Assembly (NCBI GenBank): GCA_049608225.1
Contig: JBMYXI010000021.1
Location: 1 to 43,859 of the forward strand
Length of the DNA stretch: 43,859 nt
Reading direction: 5' to 3'
Origin: Parashewanella sp049608225
GTDB taxonomy: Bacteria; Pseudomonadota; Gammaproteobacteria; Enterobacterales; Shewanellaceae
The notes under the pieces: model-generated
Database searches by the model: none
The model's input: the letters and a program-made list of their open reading frames with translations, nothing else
What the model was told of the DNA's origin: nothing
In this document: positions 33,858 to 42,041 of the stretch, one piece after another
Numbering within the stretch: position 1 is the first letter of the stretch
Layout of the letters: every line of letters begins with the position of its first letter
Program-made: the position numbers and the translations under genes

Positions 33858-35402
33858 TTATTCTTCCCCTATTTCTTTAAAAATTGGTTTCACTTTGTCA
33901 TATAATCTTGCGTGCTGCTTAAAAACTCGTTGATACTTTTTACTCATGTCTGCTCGTGGATAAAATCGTTTGTCCACTTTCATCATTGCTTCTCTTGCTT
34001 GTGATAGATTTGCATGAGTTTTCGTTGCAACCGCGGCACACATTGCTGCACCTAACGCTGATGCTTCACACACATCAATGGTTTCTACTGGGCGTTCGAA
34101 GATATCCGCAGCCATTTGCAATATTTGTTCACTCTGACTGCCACCACCACTAACTCTAACAATTTTGACAGGAAAATTATGTTTCTTTTCCAATCGTAAT
34201 AACGCTGCCTTTAAGGTAAATAAAATTCCTTCAATCGCGGCACGAAACATATGTAAACGGCTATGCTTTGGTGTAAAACCAATGATGCTACCTCGTGCCT
34301 CAGGGCCTGGAAATATCACACCTTGTGACCATGTTGGACTGAGCAATAACCCATCTGAACCAGGTTCTATATGTTGGATCTGCTGACAAATATAAGCTTC
34401 GGTTGATATCCCTTGCTGTTGCGCTCGCATTTTCTCTTCATGCCCGAACTCATCGATTAGCCAAGTTAACAACCAAAAACCACGTTCTAGCTGAATTTCA
34501 TTCATGAATTCATTTTCAGCAAGTGATGGAAATGACGGCATATAACGAAATGATTCTTGATACTTTGGTAAGCCAATGCTGATACTAGCAGCACTTCCTA
34601 AACTTATATTGGCGATGCCTTGCTGGCCAGATCCTGTTGCAAACATTTCACAAGCTTTATCACCACCTGCTGTTGCAACCATTGTTGTTTCGCTCAACCC
34701 AGTATCTTGTGCAAATTGCACAGAGATACTACCAATGTCTTCCGCTGGCGGCACCAGAGGCATCATTTGTTGCTGGGTACAGGCTAACGCTTGCCAACGC
34801 CAACTTGATGGAGCCGCCCACGACTTTGTTTTATATTCAAATGGCAAGTAAGCAACTTGACTGGCGACGCTATCAAGCAGTTTTCCGGTTATTTTATGCA
34901 GCAAATAACCGCTAAACAACGCGACTTTATCGGCTGATTTCAACAAGTCAGGTTGGCACTCCGCTAAATAATTTACTTTGGCAGCGCGCCGTAAATAGCG
35001 GATCCTTTTACTCATGCAAGCCAGCTTAAAGGCAAGTCGAAAATGCCAACTCATGGGTTGAAGTTTATGATTTGTTGCTAATCTTGTATCTGACCACATA
35101 TATATCGGAGAAATGGGCTCAGCATTTTCATCCAGCAGTACAGAAGAAGCGCGCAAAGTGGTTAATGAAACACAGGTGATTTTCGCTGCGGCAATGGTGG
35201 TCTTTTTTAATAACTCTTTAACCACTTCAACCAATTTTGAATAACAATATTCAGGAAGTTGTTCAGCAGCACCTTGTTGATTCTTGATGAAAGGTTCAAC
35301 TGCCAACTGCGATTTATCAAGGATACGACCAAATTGATCGAACAGTACCGCCCTGACACTTTGGGTGCCATAATCCAGAGCGAGAAAATAACGTGTTTCC
35401 AT
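33858..35402 (-). CDS. FGGY-family carbohydrate kinase
   Basis: FGGY kinases phosphorylate sugars or polyols using ATP. The 514-residue protein has the N-terminal ATPase fold motif FLALDYGTQSVRAVLFD and the YMWSDTRLA substrate region. The catalytic Asp is likely in VATAGGDKACEMFATGSG near 245, and the C-terminal ATP-binding IVRVSGGGSQSEQILQMAADIF near 410 precedes EASALGAAMCAAVA. Size suits xylulokinase, glycerol kinase or related members, but the substrate is not readable. The 3-hydroxyisobutyrate dehydrogenase-like gene follows after one base and may act on a product of the same pathway. No sugar transporter or regulator is adjacent. The ribosome site is weak. Confidence 0.85.
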   Translation of the reverse strand: METRYFLALDYGTQSVRAVLFDQFGRILDKSQLAVEPFIKNQQGAAEQLPEYCYSKLVEVVKELLKKTTIAAAKITCVSLTTLRASSVLLDENAEPISPIYMWSDTRLATNHKLQPMSWHFRLAFKLACMSKRIRYLRRAAKVNYLAECQPDLLKSADKVALFSGYLLHKITGKLLDSVASQVAYLPFEYKTKSWAAPSSWRWQALACTQQQMMPLVPPAEDIGSISVQFAQDTGLSETTMVATAGGDKACEMFATGSGQQGIANISLGSAASISIGLPKYQESFRYMPSFPSLAENEFMNEIQLERGFWLLTWLIDEFGHEEKMRAQQQGISTEAYICQQIQHIEPGSDGLLLSPTWSQGVIFPGPEARGSIIGFTPKHSRLHMFRAAIEGILFTLKAALLRLEKKHNFPVKIVRVSGGGSQSEQILQMAADIFERPVETIDVCEASALGAAMCAAVATKTHANLSQAREAMMKVDKRFYPRADMSKKYQRVFKQHARLYDKVKPIFKEIGEE

Positions 35403-35423
35403 GTTGTTATTATGATTCCAAAT

Positions 35424-35462
35424 AAGTGATGAGATCCTCGAACTATTTGGAGTCTATCACTT
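35424..35462. other. Competing inverted repeats upstream of the FGGY kinase
   Basis: AAGTGAT (35424-35430) with ATCACTT (35456-35462), and CCAAAT (35418-35423) with ATTTGG (35445-35450), overlap in the 103-base gap between the kinase start and the cysteine-rich gene end. They could be a terminator for the latter or an operator of the kinase operon. Confidence 0.3.
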
Positions 35463-35505
35463 CATGCTATTTTTTATAAGGTATAGTAGCTTGCAATTGA
35501 TATCG

Positions 35506-35802
35506 TTATTTGGGCTGACAATAACAAGTTGCTGACCCCATGTAGCAGCCATGGATCAAGCCTGCACGATCCTGACTTTTATCCAGCAAGTGCGATGCGC
35601 ATACCAGTTTCGCCTCATTTCTTCTTTGTTTGCCACAAAAAATGGCACTCTTACAATTGGAATAAAACCCTGTTTCGCACAGTTTGTCAGCATTGGGCTT
35701 ATACAGACATTGTGGTTTAGGCGAGTCCAGAGTTTGAGAAAGTGCCAAGCAACAAAAACACATTATACTGGCGCATAGTATTGTTTTCACTTTGATTGGC
35801 AT
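35506..35802 (-). CDS. Small secreted cysteine-rich protein, unknown family
   Basis: The 98-residue protein begins with a signal peptide (MPIKVKTILCASIMCFCCLALS). The mature part, about 76 residues, contains eight cysteines (in PQCLY, KLCET, SNCKS, IFCGK, LVCAS, HGCYM, ATCYC), enough for four disulfides after export. It is basic and otherwise featureless. I do not recognise a family. The start at 35802 is firm because TAGGAGAGCTT lies directly upstream. It appears to be monocistronic. Its role is unknown; a periplasmic or secreted disulfide-stabilised protein is the only safe statement. Confidence 0.65.
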   Translation of the reverse strand: MPIKVKTILCASIMCFCCLALSQTLDSPKPQCLYKPNADKLCETGFYSNCKSAIFCGKQRRNEAKLVCASHLLDKSQDRAGLIHGCYMGSATCYCQPK

Positions 35803-35987
35803 AAGCTCTCCTACGGCACCAGCCAAAAATCTTAAGCGCTCTCAATATATAGCAGGCACTTTAGATCTATTTTTACTCTGCCGTAAATTCAAAAAAGCTA
35901 TTATTTATAACAGCAACACTATCGTAAAAACATCTGTTGGACGCTTATTAAGTTAATATCTATCTGAGTTAGCTGTAGTTTAAATGT

Positions 35988-36120
35988 TTTCATCGTTCAC
36001 CGAATGGATGAAACGCTCTACGCTCACAAGTTTGCTAAAATTCCCGCTCACGGCGTTATAACTTTTGCGAGTAGAGCAACTACTTGCTGCAAGCTACGCC
36101 TTGTTAGCAATCATTTTTTC
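35988..36120. repeat. Structured intergenic element A
   Basis: The 354-base gap 35803-36156 holds no gene but a dense run of inverted repeats. TTTCATC/GATGAAA lies at 35988-35994 and 36007-36013, and TTGCTAA/TTAGCAA at 36032-36038 and 36104-36110. A strong hairpin GCGAGTAG-AGCAA-CTACTTGC (36067-36087) has one wobble pair. The reverse complement shares short blocks in the same order with element B at 37041-37127 (a GCAA..AGTTA..ACGCC block, then GAGCGGG). Composition is more GC-rich than the flanks. It looks like a dispersed, REP- or MITE-like element or a structured RNA. Confidence 0.45.
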
Positions 36121-36156
36121 TATGCTTGAAAACGTAGCCAACTGATGTTTTTAGGA

Positions 36157-36639
36157 TTATGCATCGTGTACAAATGACTGCATTTCATCACCAATTTGCT
36201 TACGCATATCCATCAGCCTGATCGCTGAGTCACGTAATGAAATGTCTTTTTCTGTTTGAGGGATCCACTCTGGGACTGAAGTTGGCTTGCCGTTACCATC
36301 AACCGCAACCATAATAGCTAAGCAGTGTGTCTTTAAATATTTTTCGGTTTCTTTTGGATCTCCAGCTCTTACTTCCACGCCAATGTGCATTGATGTTCTT
36401 CCGGTATAAAGTACTTTTGCTGTGATTTCGACCATATTACCTACATAGATAGGCTCAACAAAACGAATTCCACCAGCATAGGCGGTTATACAATACTTAC
36501 CACTCCACTGCGCACTGCAAGCATAAGATGCAAGATCTATCCACTTCATCACTGCACCACCGTGGACTTTACCACCAAAATTAACATCTGCGGGTTCAGC
36601 CAAAAATCTAAGTGTTATTGCCCTTTCTTTACCTTCCAT
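36157..36639 (-). CDS. Acyl-CoA thioesterase, hotdog fold
   Basis: A YciA/ACOT-type acyl-CoA thioesterase that hydrolyses acyl-CoA to free acid and CoA in the cytoplasm. The 160-residue protein starts MEGKERAITLRFLAEPADVN and has the hotdog-helix motif FGGKVHGGAVMKWIDLASYAC, with the expected Asp. FVEPIYVGNMVEITAKVLYTGRTSMHIGVEV follows, and the C-terminal tail is helical. I use the ATG at 36639 because GAGAG is spaced correctly for it; the ATG two codons upstream is too close. Substrate chain length cannot be told. Monocistronic. Confidence 0.9.
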   Translation of the reverse strand: MEGKERAITLRFLAEPADVNFGGKVHGGAVMKWIDLASYACSAQWSGKYCITAYAGGIRFVEPIYVGNMVEITAKVLYTGRTSMHIGVEVRAGDPKETEKYLKTHCLAIMVAVDGNGKPTSVPEWIPQTEKDISLRDSAIRLMDMRKQIGDEMQSFVHDA

Positions 36640-36785
36640 GATCATCTCTCAATTGTTGTTCTCTCTATGAAGTGTAGGTAAATTTTGAATGATCTCTATA
36701 AATATTCTCAGACATAGCGTTCACAGGCTCAGCTTATCTCGATAAAATGTATCGTATTTCAAATAGCAACCTCAAATTTAGCAAA

Positions 36786-37034
36786 ATGATAAATGAAACC
36801 AATGCAATTGATAGCCTTAAAGAACTTGAACGTTTCTTACTTTTAGTCGAAAAAGGTGGGCTTGGTTTAAGTGACGTCGCGGGTGTCGGGCTCGCAACGA
36901 ATAACTCTGACGGAAAGCATTTTATTGCCGTATTTAATGAGCAACAGCAATTAATTTATGCGCGTAATGTAACGAAAGACGTTTTTGAAAATGGTAAAGA
37001 AATGGTAAAACACGGGGTCACTCGCACTCATTAA
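36786..37034 (+). CDS. Small hypothetical protein
   Basis: An 82-residue frame (MINETNAIDSLKELERFLLL...) with no signal peptide or membrane helix. The middle has VAGVGLATNNSDGKHFIAVFN and QQQLIYARNVTKDVFENG, a plausible alternating strand-helix protein. Neither this ATG nor the one at 36747 has a clear ribosome-binding site, so the gene is possible rather than proven. The frame has protein-like composition and no large shadow gene opposite. It lies convergent to the heme receptor gene, with a hairpin element between. Confidence 0.45.
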   Translation: MINETNAIDSLKELERFLLLVEKGGLGLSDVAGVGLATNNSDGKHFIAVFNEQQQLIYARNVTKDVFENGKEMVKHGVTRTH

Positions 37035-37040
37035 CCTATG

Positions 37041-37127
37041 TTGGCTAGCATTTTTAGCGAAGTAAGTGCAAGTTACGCCATAGTTTGCTCAAATTAAGAG
37101 CGGGCTTAAATAAAGCAAGCTATGGCA
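37041..37127. repeat. Structured intergenic element B (hairpin between convergent genes)
   Basis: GCCATAGTTTGCT (37077-37089) pairs with AGCAAGCTATGGC (37114-37126) along 13 bp with one wobble. The loop contains a second perfect stem TTAAG-AGCGGG-CTTAA (37094-37109). It sits between the small ORF and the end of the heme receptor gene, so it can act as a bidirectional terminator. The left part resembles element A in reverse complement, suggesting a repeat family. Confidence 0.6.
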
Positions 37128-37135
37128 GATCAAAT

Positions 37136-39220
37136 TTAGAACTTATAACTCATTTTAACAGAAACATTTCGTCCAACTTGCGTGTACTGAGTGAGATCGG
37201 TTGGCTTACCTGCTCGACTGTTCGCCGATACACCTGCAACACTTTGATAAGGGATATATTCTTTATCAAGCGCATTATCGATACCAACACCTAATTTAAC
37301 ACCAGCAAAATTATAATAAGCATACAGATCGACAACCCCATATCCTGAACTTTCTAAGGTTTTCTCTGGCACATCAGTCATACCTTTCGCCCAGCGAAAT
37401 GCTGCAAAAGCTCCCCAGTCATCAAAATCAGCGTTAAGTATTACATTACCATTTAGCGGGCTGATGGAAGTCAGAGGTGTATTTGTTTCACTGTTTTCAC
37501 CTTTGGTATAAGCGGCATTCACTTGAATATCAAGCTCATCGGTTAGCCAGTATTTACTGCTTAGCTCAATACCTTTAATTTCTGTTTTGCTGATGTTTTG
37601 ATATTGGATCACTCGCTTCATAACTCTTGGAATGAACGTCGGCTCAACACGAACTGTCTTAGATTCGATAAAGTTGTCAAACTTATTGTAGAAACCAGTA
37701 AGATTAACGCTTACTTGCTCATTATTAAATTTAACACCGACTTCAAACGAATCGCTCTCTTCTGATTTCAAATCTGAATTGGGAATGATCTGATAAAAAG
37801 GCTCTACACCGTGACTTTGGTATGCTTGATCATGCGGAGGGATCTTAAAACCCTGCATATATTGTGCGTAAATTGAAGTGCTATCATTCAGAGAGTAGAT
37901 AGCCGCGAGTTTTGGTGAAAGAGCTGTTTCATCTATGTCTTTAAAATCTGAACCTTCATATAACGCATTCTGCTTAGCCTGCATGTCAAAGTAATCAAAG
38001 CGTAAACCCGCTACAAAAGACAAACCTGTATTATCAATACTGATGTTATCCTGCACAAACAAACCTGCAAGTGCTGTATCTGCACCAGGGAAGGTTTTTT
38101 GTGGTTGATTGGTAAATTTCACTTTACGAGCAGCATCGCGACGAGTCTTAAATCTTAGTCGTTCAGTATCATATTTATCAAAATCAAAGCCATATACAAT
38201 TTGATGTTTCATTGTGCCTAGCTGTAATGCTTTAGACATGACAGTTCTCAAACCGAATATATTTTGCTCGAAACGGTAGTCATTATTATCAAGGTTTCCA
38301 CGGCTAAAGCGAATTTGGTCGCTGGTTTGTTTGTATTTTGATACATACATTTGAGCAGAAAAATCATCATACAAGGCTGTTTTTGCTGTTGAGATAAAAT
38401 CAATACCAAAAGCGACACTATCATTTTGATCATCAGTCTCATTCATTTTTGGCGTAACAATTTGATCTTTAGATTGATCGAAGTAATCCAAAGTGAATTT
38501 TAAGCTATTATGCTCATCAAGTTGACCTGCCAATTTGACTAAAGCAGCCATTGAGTCTGAATCAAAACTCGGTAAGGTTTTGCTGTAGTTTTGTACTTCT
38601 TCACCCTTGCGTTTAGTTAAAACCGCACTGGCAGCCCAATCACCGAAGCTCATAGCACCTGTTACTGATGCTTTTTTCTGTTTACTCTCACCGTCATAGC
38701 CTAATCCAGCAGCTGCGAAGCTGGTATCACCTTTTAGGTAATCCTTTGGATCTTTGGTAGTAATAACGACAATACCGCCCAAACTGTCAGAGCCGTACAA
38801 AGAAGATGCCGCACCTTTAGCCACTTCTACTTGCTTAATGCTTTCAGTATCAAAGTAACCACGACCAACGATTAAGCTGCTGCCTCCTGCATAGCCATCA
38901 TTTGAACGACGGCCATCTTTGATATAAACCAGACGATTACCACCCACACCACGAACAGTAAGCTGTTGAGATGCTGAACCACTTCCTTCAGTGGTAATAC
39001 TTGGGTCATAACGGAACATGCTATCTAAATTGTTCACTAACCTATGTTCAATATCGGTATCTGTTACAACCGAAACACTCCCAGGAATATCCGATAAACG
39101 TTGCTCAATACGAGAACCCGTTACAACGATTGTTTCTGCTTTCTCTCTGCTTTCGTCTTCAGCTTGAACTGAACTCGCCATCAAAATAGCAAGACTCAAT
39201 GTCGATAGTTTGAATTTCAT
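37136..39220 (-). CDS. hutA: TonB-dependent heme receptor
   Basis: An outer membrane receptor that imports heme with TonB energy. The 694-residue protein has a signal peptide MKFKLSTLSLAILMASSVQA, the TonB box ETIVVTGSR, a plug domain with IKQVEVAKGAASSLYGSDSLGG, and a 22-strand barrel. The heme-receptor signature is visible as a FRAP-like GFKIPPHDQAY and an NPDL-like IPNSDLKSEESDSFEVG, and the C-terminus ends VSVKMSYKF. GGGGGAAAT precedes the ATG at 39220, so the upstream frame extension is discarded. It is divergent from hutBCD-hutZ with Fur-like sequence between; repression by iron is likely. Confidence 0.88.
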   Translation of the reverse strand: MKFKLSTLSLAILMASSVQAEDESREKAETIVVTGSRIEQRLSDIPGSVSVVTDTDIEHRLVNNLDSMFRYDPSITTEGSGSASQQLTVRGVGGNRLVYIKDGRRSNDGYAGGSSLIVGRGYFDTESIKQVEVAKGAASSLYGSDSLGGIVVITTKDPKDYLKGDTSFAAAGLGYDGESKQKKASVTGAMSFGDWAASAVLTKRKGEEVQNYSKTLPSFDSDSMAALVKLAGQLDEHNSLKFTLDYFDQSKDQIVTPKMNETDDQNDSVAFGIDFISTAKTALYDDFSAQMYVSKYKQTSDQIRFSRGNLDNNDYRFEQNIFGLRTVMSKALQLGTMKHQIVYGFDFDKYDTERLRFKTRRDAARKVKFTNQPQKTFPGADTALAGLFVQDNISIDNTGLSFVAGLRFDYFDMQAKQNALYEGSDFKDIDETALSPKLAAIYSLNDSTSIYAQYMQGFKIPPHDQAYQSHGVEPFYQIIPNSDLKSEESDSFEVGVKFNNEQVSVNLTGFYNKFDNFIESKTVRVEPTFIPRVMKRVIQYQNISKTEIKGIELSSKYWLTDELDIQVNAAYTKGENSETNTPLTSISPLNGNVILNADFDDWGAFAAFRWAKGMTDVPEKTLESSGYGVVDLYAYYNFAGVKLGVGIDNALDKEYIPYQSVAGVSANSRAGKPTDLTQYTQVGRNVSVKMSYKF

Positions 39221-39303
39221 ATTTCCCCCAAGGAGTGTTGATTCACTGTTTTTAATTAACATTGGGGCGACATTGTAAAGGCACTTACAAAAAGATCAAT
39301 ACA

Positions 39304-39351
39304 AATACGAACTATTATCATTTAGATTTTTAATATATAATCATTGACACA
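39304..39351. promoter_or_regulatory. Fur-like sites and -10 element between hutA and hutB
   Basis: Two stretches resemble the 19-base Fur box (GATAATGATAATCATTATC). On the minus strand CTAAATGATAATAGTTCGT (about 39306-39324) has an 8-base core match ATGATAAT. On the plus strand TAATCATT (39338-39345) continues to GAC. Each matches about 11 of 19 positions. A consensus TATAAT (39336-39341) overlaps the second site and would start a transcript about 28 bases before the hutB GTG. The arrangement fits iron repression of both divergent units, but the matches are moderate. Confidence 0.45.
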
Positions 39352-39375
39352 GATCAAATGAACATCGGAAATATC

Positions 39376-40200
39376 GTGAAATTTTCAAAACTAATGGGTT
39401 TAACCATTTGCCTTTTTAGCTCTCTCGGTTATGCAGACAACATCATCACTACAGGCGGAACCATTACCGAAATTGTCTACGAGTTAGGCGCTGGTAACCA
39501 CGTTGTGGCAACGGATACATCAAGTACCTACCCTCAAGCAGCAAAAAATCTTCCCAAAGTCGGTTATTACCGAGACTTAGCAGCGGAAGGAGTACTTTCA
39601 ATGTCGCCTAAGCAAATTTTTGCTTTAGAAGGTACTGGTCGCCCACAAGTGATAAAACAAATCGAAGCTACAGGCGTCAACGTCAATTATTATAAAAAGC
39701 CTGTGAATGTTGAAGGGTTATACCGTCTGATATCAAAACTGGGAGACGACCTAAATAAACAACAGCAAGCAAAAGCACTGGTAAAAAAAATCAAAACTTC
39801 ACTTCCCAAAAAGCAAAAGCTCGGTAAAACAAAAGCGATTTTTGTCCTTTCTGCTGGTGAGCGAGGCATTATCGCGGCAGGACAAGAAACCGTTCCTTCT
39901 CTTTTGTTTAGTTATACTGGCATCACCAATATTGGTAAGCTTCATAAAGGCTACAAAGCATTAAACACTGAGTTTCTCGCTGTAAATCAGCCTGATTTTA
40001 TCGTTGCTCCGTTTCATGTCGTTATGGGTGCGGGTGGTAAACAAACATTTTGTAAGCAACCTGCCCTAAGACTTTTTTCCGCTGCCAAAAAATGCAACGT
40101 TTTAGTTCTTGATGGTCTTCTCTCACTTGGTATGACACCAAGACTTGCTACCGCAATAAAACAAGTCTCTGACTATAAAGAGGCGTTAATCAATGAATAA
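39376..40200 (+). CDS. hutB: Periplasmic heme-binding protein of the hemin ABC transporter
   Basis: HutB/HmuT binds heme in the periplasm and passes it to the HutCD importer. The protein has a signal peptide (KFSKLMGLTICLFSSLGYA) and the class III binding-protein fold: NIITTGGTITEIVYELGAG, VVATDTSSTYPQAAKNLPKVGYYRDLAAEGVLSM and VLDGLLSLGMTPRLATAI near the end. I prefer the GTG at 39376 (274 residues) because GGAA lies 5 to 8 bases before it and it places the Lys at the start of the signal peptide; the ATG at 39358 has no ribosome site. It overlaps hutC by 8 bases. Confidence 0.88.
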   Translation: MKFSKLMGLTICLFSSLGYADNIITTGGTITEIVYELGAGNHVVATDTSSTYPQAAKNLPKVGYYRDLAAEGVLSMSPKQIFALEGTGRPQVIKQIEATGVNVNYYKKPVNVEGLYRLISKLGDDLNKQQQAKALVKKIKTSLPKKQKLGKTKAIFVLSAGERGIIAAGQETVPSLLFSYTGITNIGKLHKGYKALNTEFLAVNQPDFIVAPFHVVMGAGGKQTFCKQPALRLFSAAKKCNVLVLDGLLSLGMTPRLATAIKQVSDYKEALINE

Positions 40201-41239
40201 CGCCATTGTTTTTTTTGATGAGCAAACCAAACAGTTGCGGATCTGGCAAGGTGTGTTTATTGCCTTGCTTATTGTCCTAAGTATTACTTCATTAGGCTTT
40301 GGTCCTGCGGGCTGGGATTGGAAACTGGCCTTTGCTTGGATGGTTCCTGATAGTTTTAGCCAATTTAATGAGTTGCAATTTAATGTCGTCACTCAAATTC
40401 GATTACCCCGTTTTTGTTTAGCCTTATTAGTGGGGATGACTCTCGCGCAAACAGGTGCTGCGACTCAAGCTCTATGTCGAAACCCTTTAGCCGATCCATC
40501 AATCATTGGTGTCAGCTCGGGTGCTGCGGTGATGGCTGTTGCTGTGATCTCATTAGGACCCAAGTTCGGATTAAATACTGAGGTCATCTTGCCTTACGCT
40601 GCTTTTGCTGGCGCACTAACTGTGACTTATCTGGTATACCGACTATCGAAGTCAGGTCGAGATATTCAAATCACTACCCTACTCTTAGCGGGTGTTGCGA
40701 TTAATGCTCTTTCATTCGCTTTAATTGGTCTAATGAGCTTTTATGCTGATGATAGTTCCTTGCGTTTAATCAACTATTGGACAATGGGTTCATTAGGTGG
40801 TGCTAACTGGAACAGCTTACTTCAGTCTTTACCGCTTCTGATTATTGCCATTACTGGCTTACATCTACATAAAAAGCAGCTCAACATACTACTGCTGGGT
40901 GAGTCTGAAGCTCGCTACCTCGGTGTAAACACAACCCTTCTAAAACGAAAAATTGTCGTATTCACCGCCATTGGCGTTGGTGCTGCTGTAGCGTTAACAG
41001 GCATGATTGGATTCGTGGGGCTCGTTGTGCCACATATTGCACGGCTGCTTGTCGGTCCAAATATCAACAGAATGATGCCACTTTGTATGTTGATTGGCTG
41101 TCTCGTTCTCTTATTTTCTGATTGGCTTGCTCGTATTCTAGTAATACCTGCCGAACTGCCCATTGGGATCATCACTGCAATTTTAGGTGCGCCACTTTTT
41201 GTATACCTATTAATTCAACAGAGAGAAAAGCATGATTAA
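40193..41239 (+). CDS. hutC: Hemin ABC transporter permease
   Basis: A FecCD-family permease for heme import across the inner membrane. The 348-residue protein has about ten hydrophobic segments and the family motifs IRLPRFCLALLVGMTLAQTGAATQALCRNPLADPSIIGVSSGA (near 65-105) and MIGFVGLVVPHIARLLVG near 270, the coupling region to the ATPase. It overlaps hutB and hutD by 8 bases on each side, indicating a translationally coupled operon. The alternative is a siderophore permease, but the receptor and HutZ neighbours favour heme. Confidence 0.93.
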   Translation: MNNAIVFFDEQTKQLRIWQGVFIALLIVLSITSLGFGPAGWDWKLAFAWMVPDSFSQFNELQFNVVTQIRLPRFCLALLVGMTLAQTGAATQALCRNPLADPSIIGVSSGAAVMAVAVISLGPKFGLNTEVILPYAAFAGALTVTYLVYRLSKSGRDIQITTLLLAGVAINALSFALIGLMSFYADDSSLRLINYWTMGSLGGANWNSLLQSLPLLIIAITGLHLHKKQLNILLLGESEARYLGVNTTLLKRKIVVFTAIGVGAAVALTGMIGFVGLVVPHIARLLVGPNINRMMPLCMLIGCLVLLFSDWLARILVIPAELPIGIITAILGAPLFVYLLIQQREKHD

Positions 41240-42041
41240 TATTGAAGATGTCTCTGTTAAACGAGGCAATAAAACCATTCTTTCTCAGATCAATACTCAA
41301 ATAGAACAAGGTGAATTTGTGGCACTCGTCGGTGAAAACGGTGCAGGTAAATCTACGCTGTTACACACCATATCCAGCAGCTTTGAATATACAGGCGATT
41401 TATCTTTCAACGGAAAGCCATTGACTGCATGGTCTGATGTCGAGTTATCAAAGCAACGAGCCGTTTTAAAACAGCACCAACACGTTGGGTTTAATTTTTC
41501 AGTACCTGAAATCATTGCAATGGGGCGTTTCCCATACGATGAAACTCAAGCAAAAACCAATAAAATTGTCGATTTTTACATTGATAGCATGGAGCTGCAA
41601 CCCTTAAGTCATCGGTCTTTAAATTCACTATCTGGTGGTGAAAAGCAACGAGTTCATATGGCTCGGTGTTTGGCTCAAATGAACGCTTTCATTACACATG
41701 GATCAGGTAAGTTGCTATTGCTCGATGAGCCTACATCGGCATTAGATTTAAAACATCAACATAAGTTGCTACAGAAAGTTAAGGAATTTGTGCGCCAAGG
41801 TAATACAGCCATAGTAGTGATCCACGATTTGAACTTAGCCACTCTCTATGCAGATAAAGCACTACTTTTAAGTAAAGGAAAACTTGTCGCACAAGGCAGA
41901 CCAAGTCATGTGTTTACAAAAGACAATTTGGAATTTGTTTACCAGACACCAATGCATATTGGTGTACACCCCACTTTAGATTTACCTATGATTTTTTCAG
42001 AACCACAGGAGTTAATTAATGAGATCTCAAGCCCTAACTGA
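41232..42041 (+). CDS. hutD: Hemin ABC transporter ATP-binding protein
   Basis: The 269-residue cytoplasmic ATPase of the heme importer (HmuV/HutD type). It has Walker A GENGAGKST near 36-44, the Q-loop region AVLKQHQHVGFNF, the signature LSGGEKQRVHMARCLAQ near 135, Walker B KLLLLDEPTSALD, and the H-loop AIVVIHDLNLA. It overlaps hutC by 8 bases and hutZ by 23 bases. All catalytic motifs are intact. Confidence 0.94.
   Translation: MINIEDVSVKRGNKTILSQINTQIEQGEFVALVGENGAGKSTLLHTISSSFEYTGDLSFNGKPLTAWSDVELSKQRAVLKQHQHVGFNFSVPEIIAMGRFPYDETQAKTNKIVDFYIDSMELQPLSHRSLNSLSGGEKQRVHMARCLAQMNAFITHGSGKLLLLDEPTSALDLKHQHKLLQKVKEFVRQGNTAIVVIHDLNLATLYADKALLLSKGKLVAQGRPSHVFTKDNLEFVYQTPMHIGVHPTLDLPMIFSEPQELINEISSPN

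Noticed and set aside
39344..39349. TTGACA as a -35 box for hutB
   Set aside because: A matching -10 would lie inside the coding region; the TATAAT at 39336-39341 fits better.
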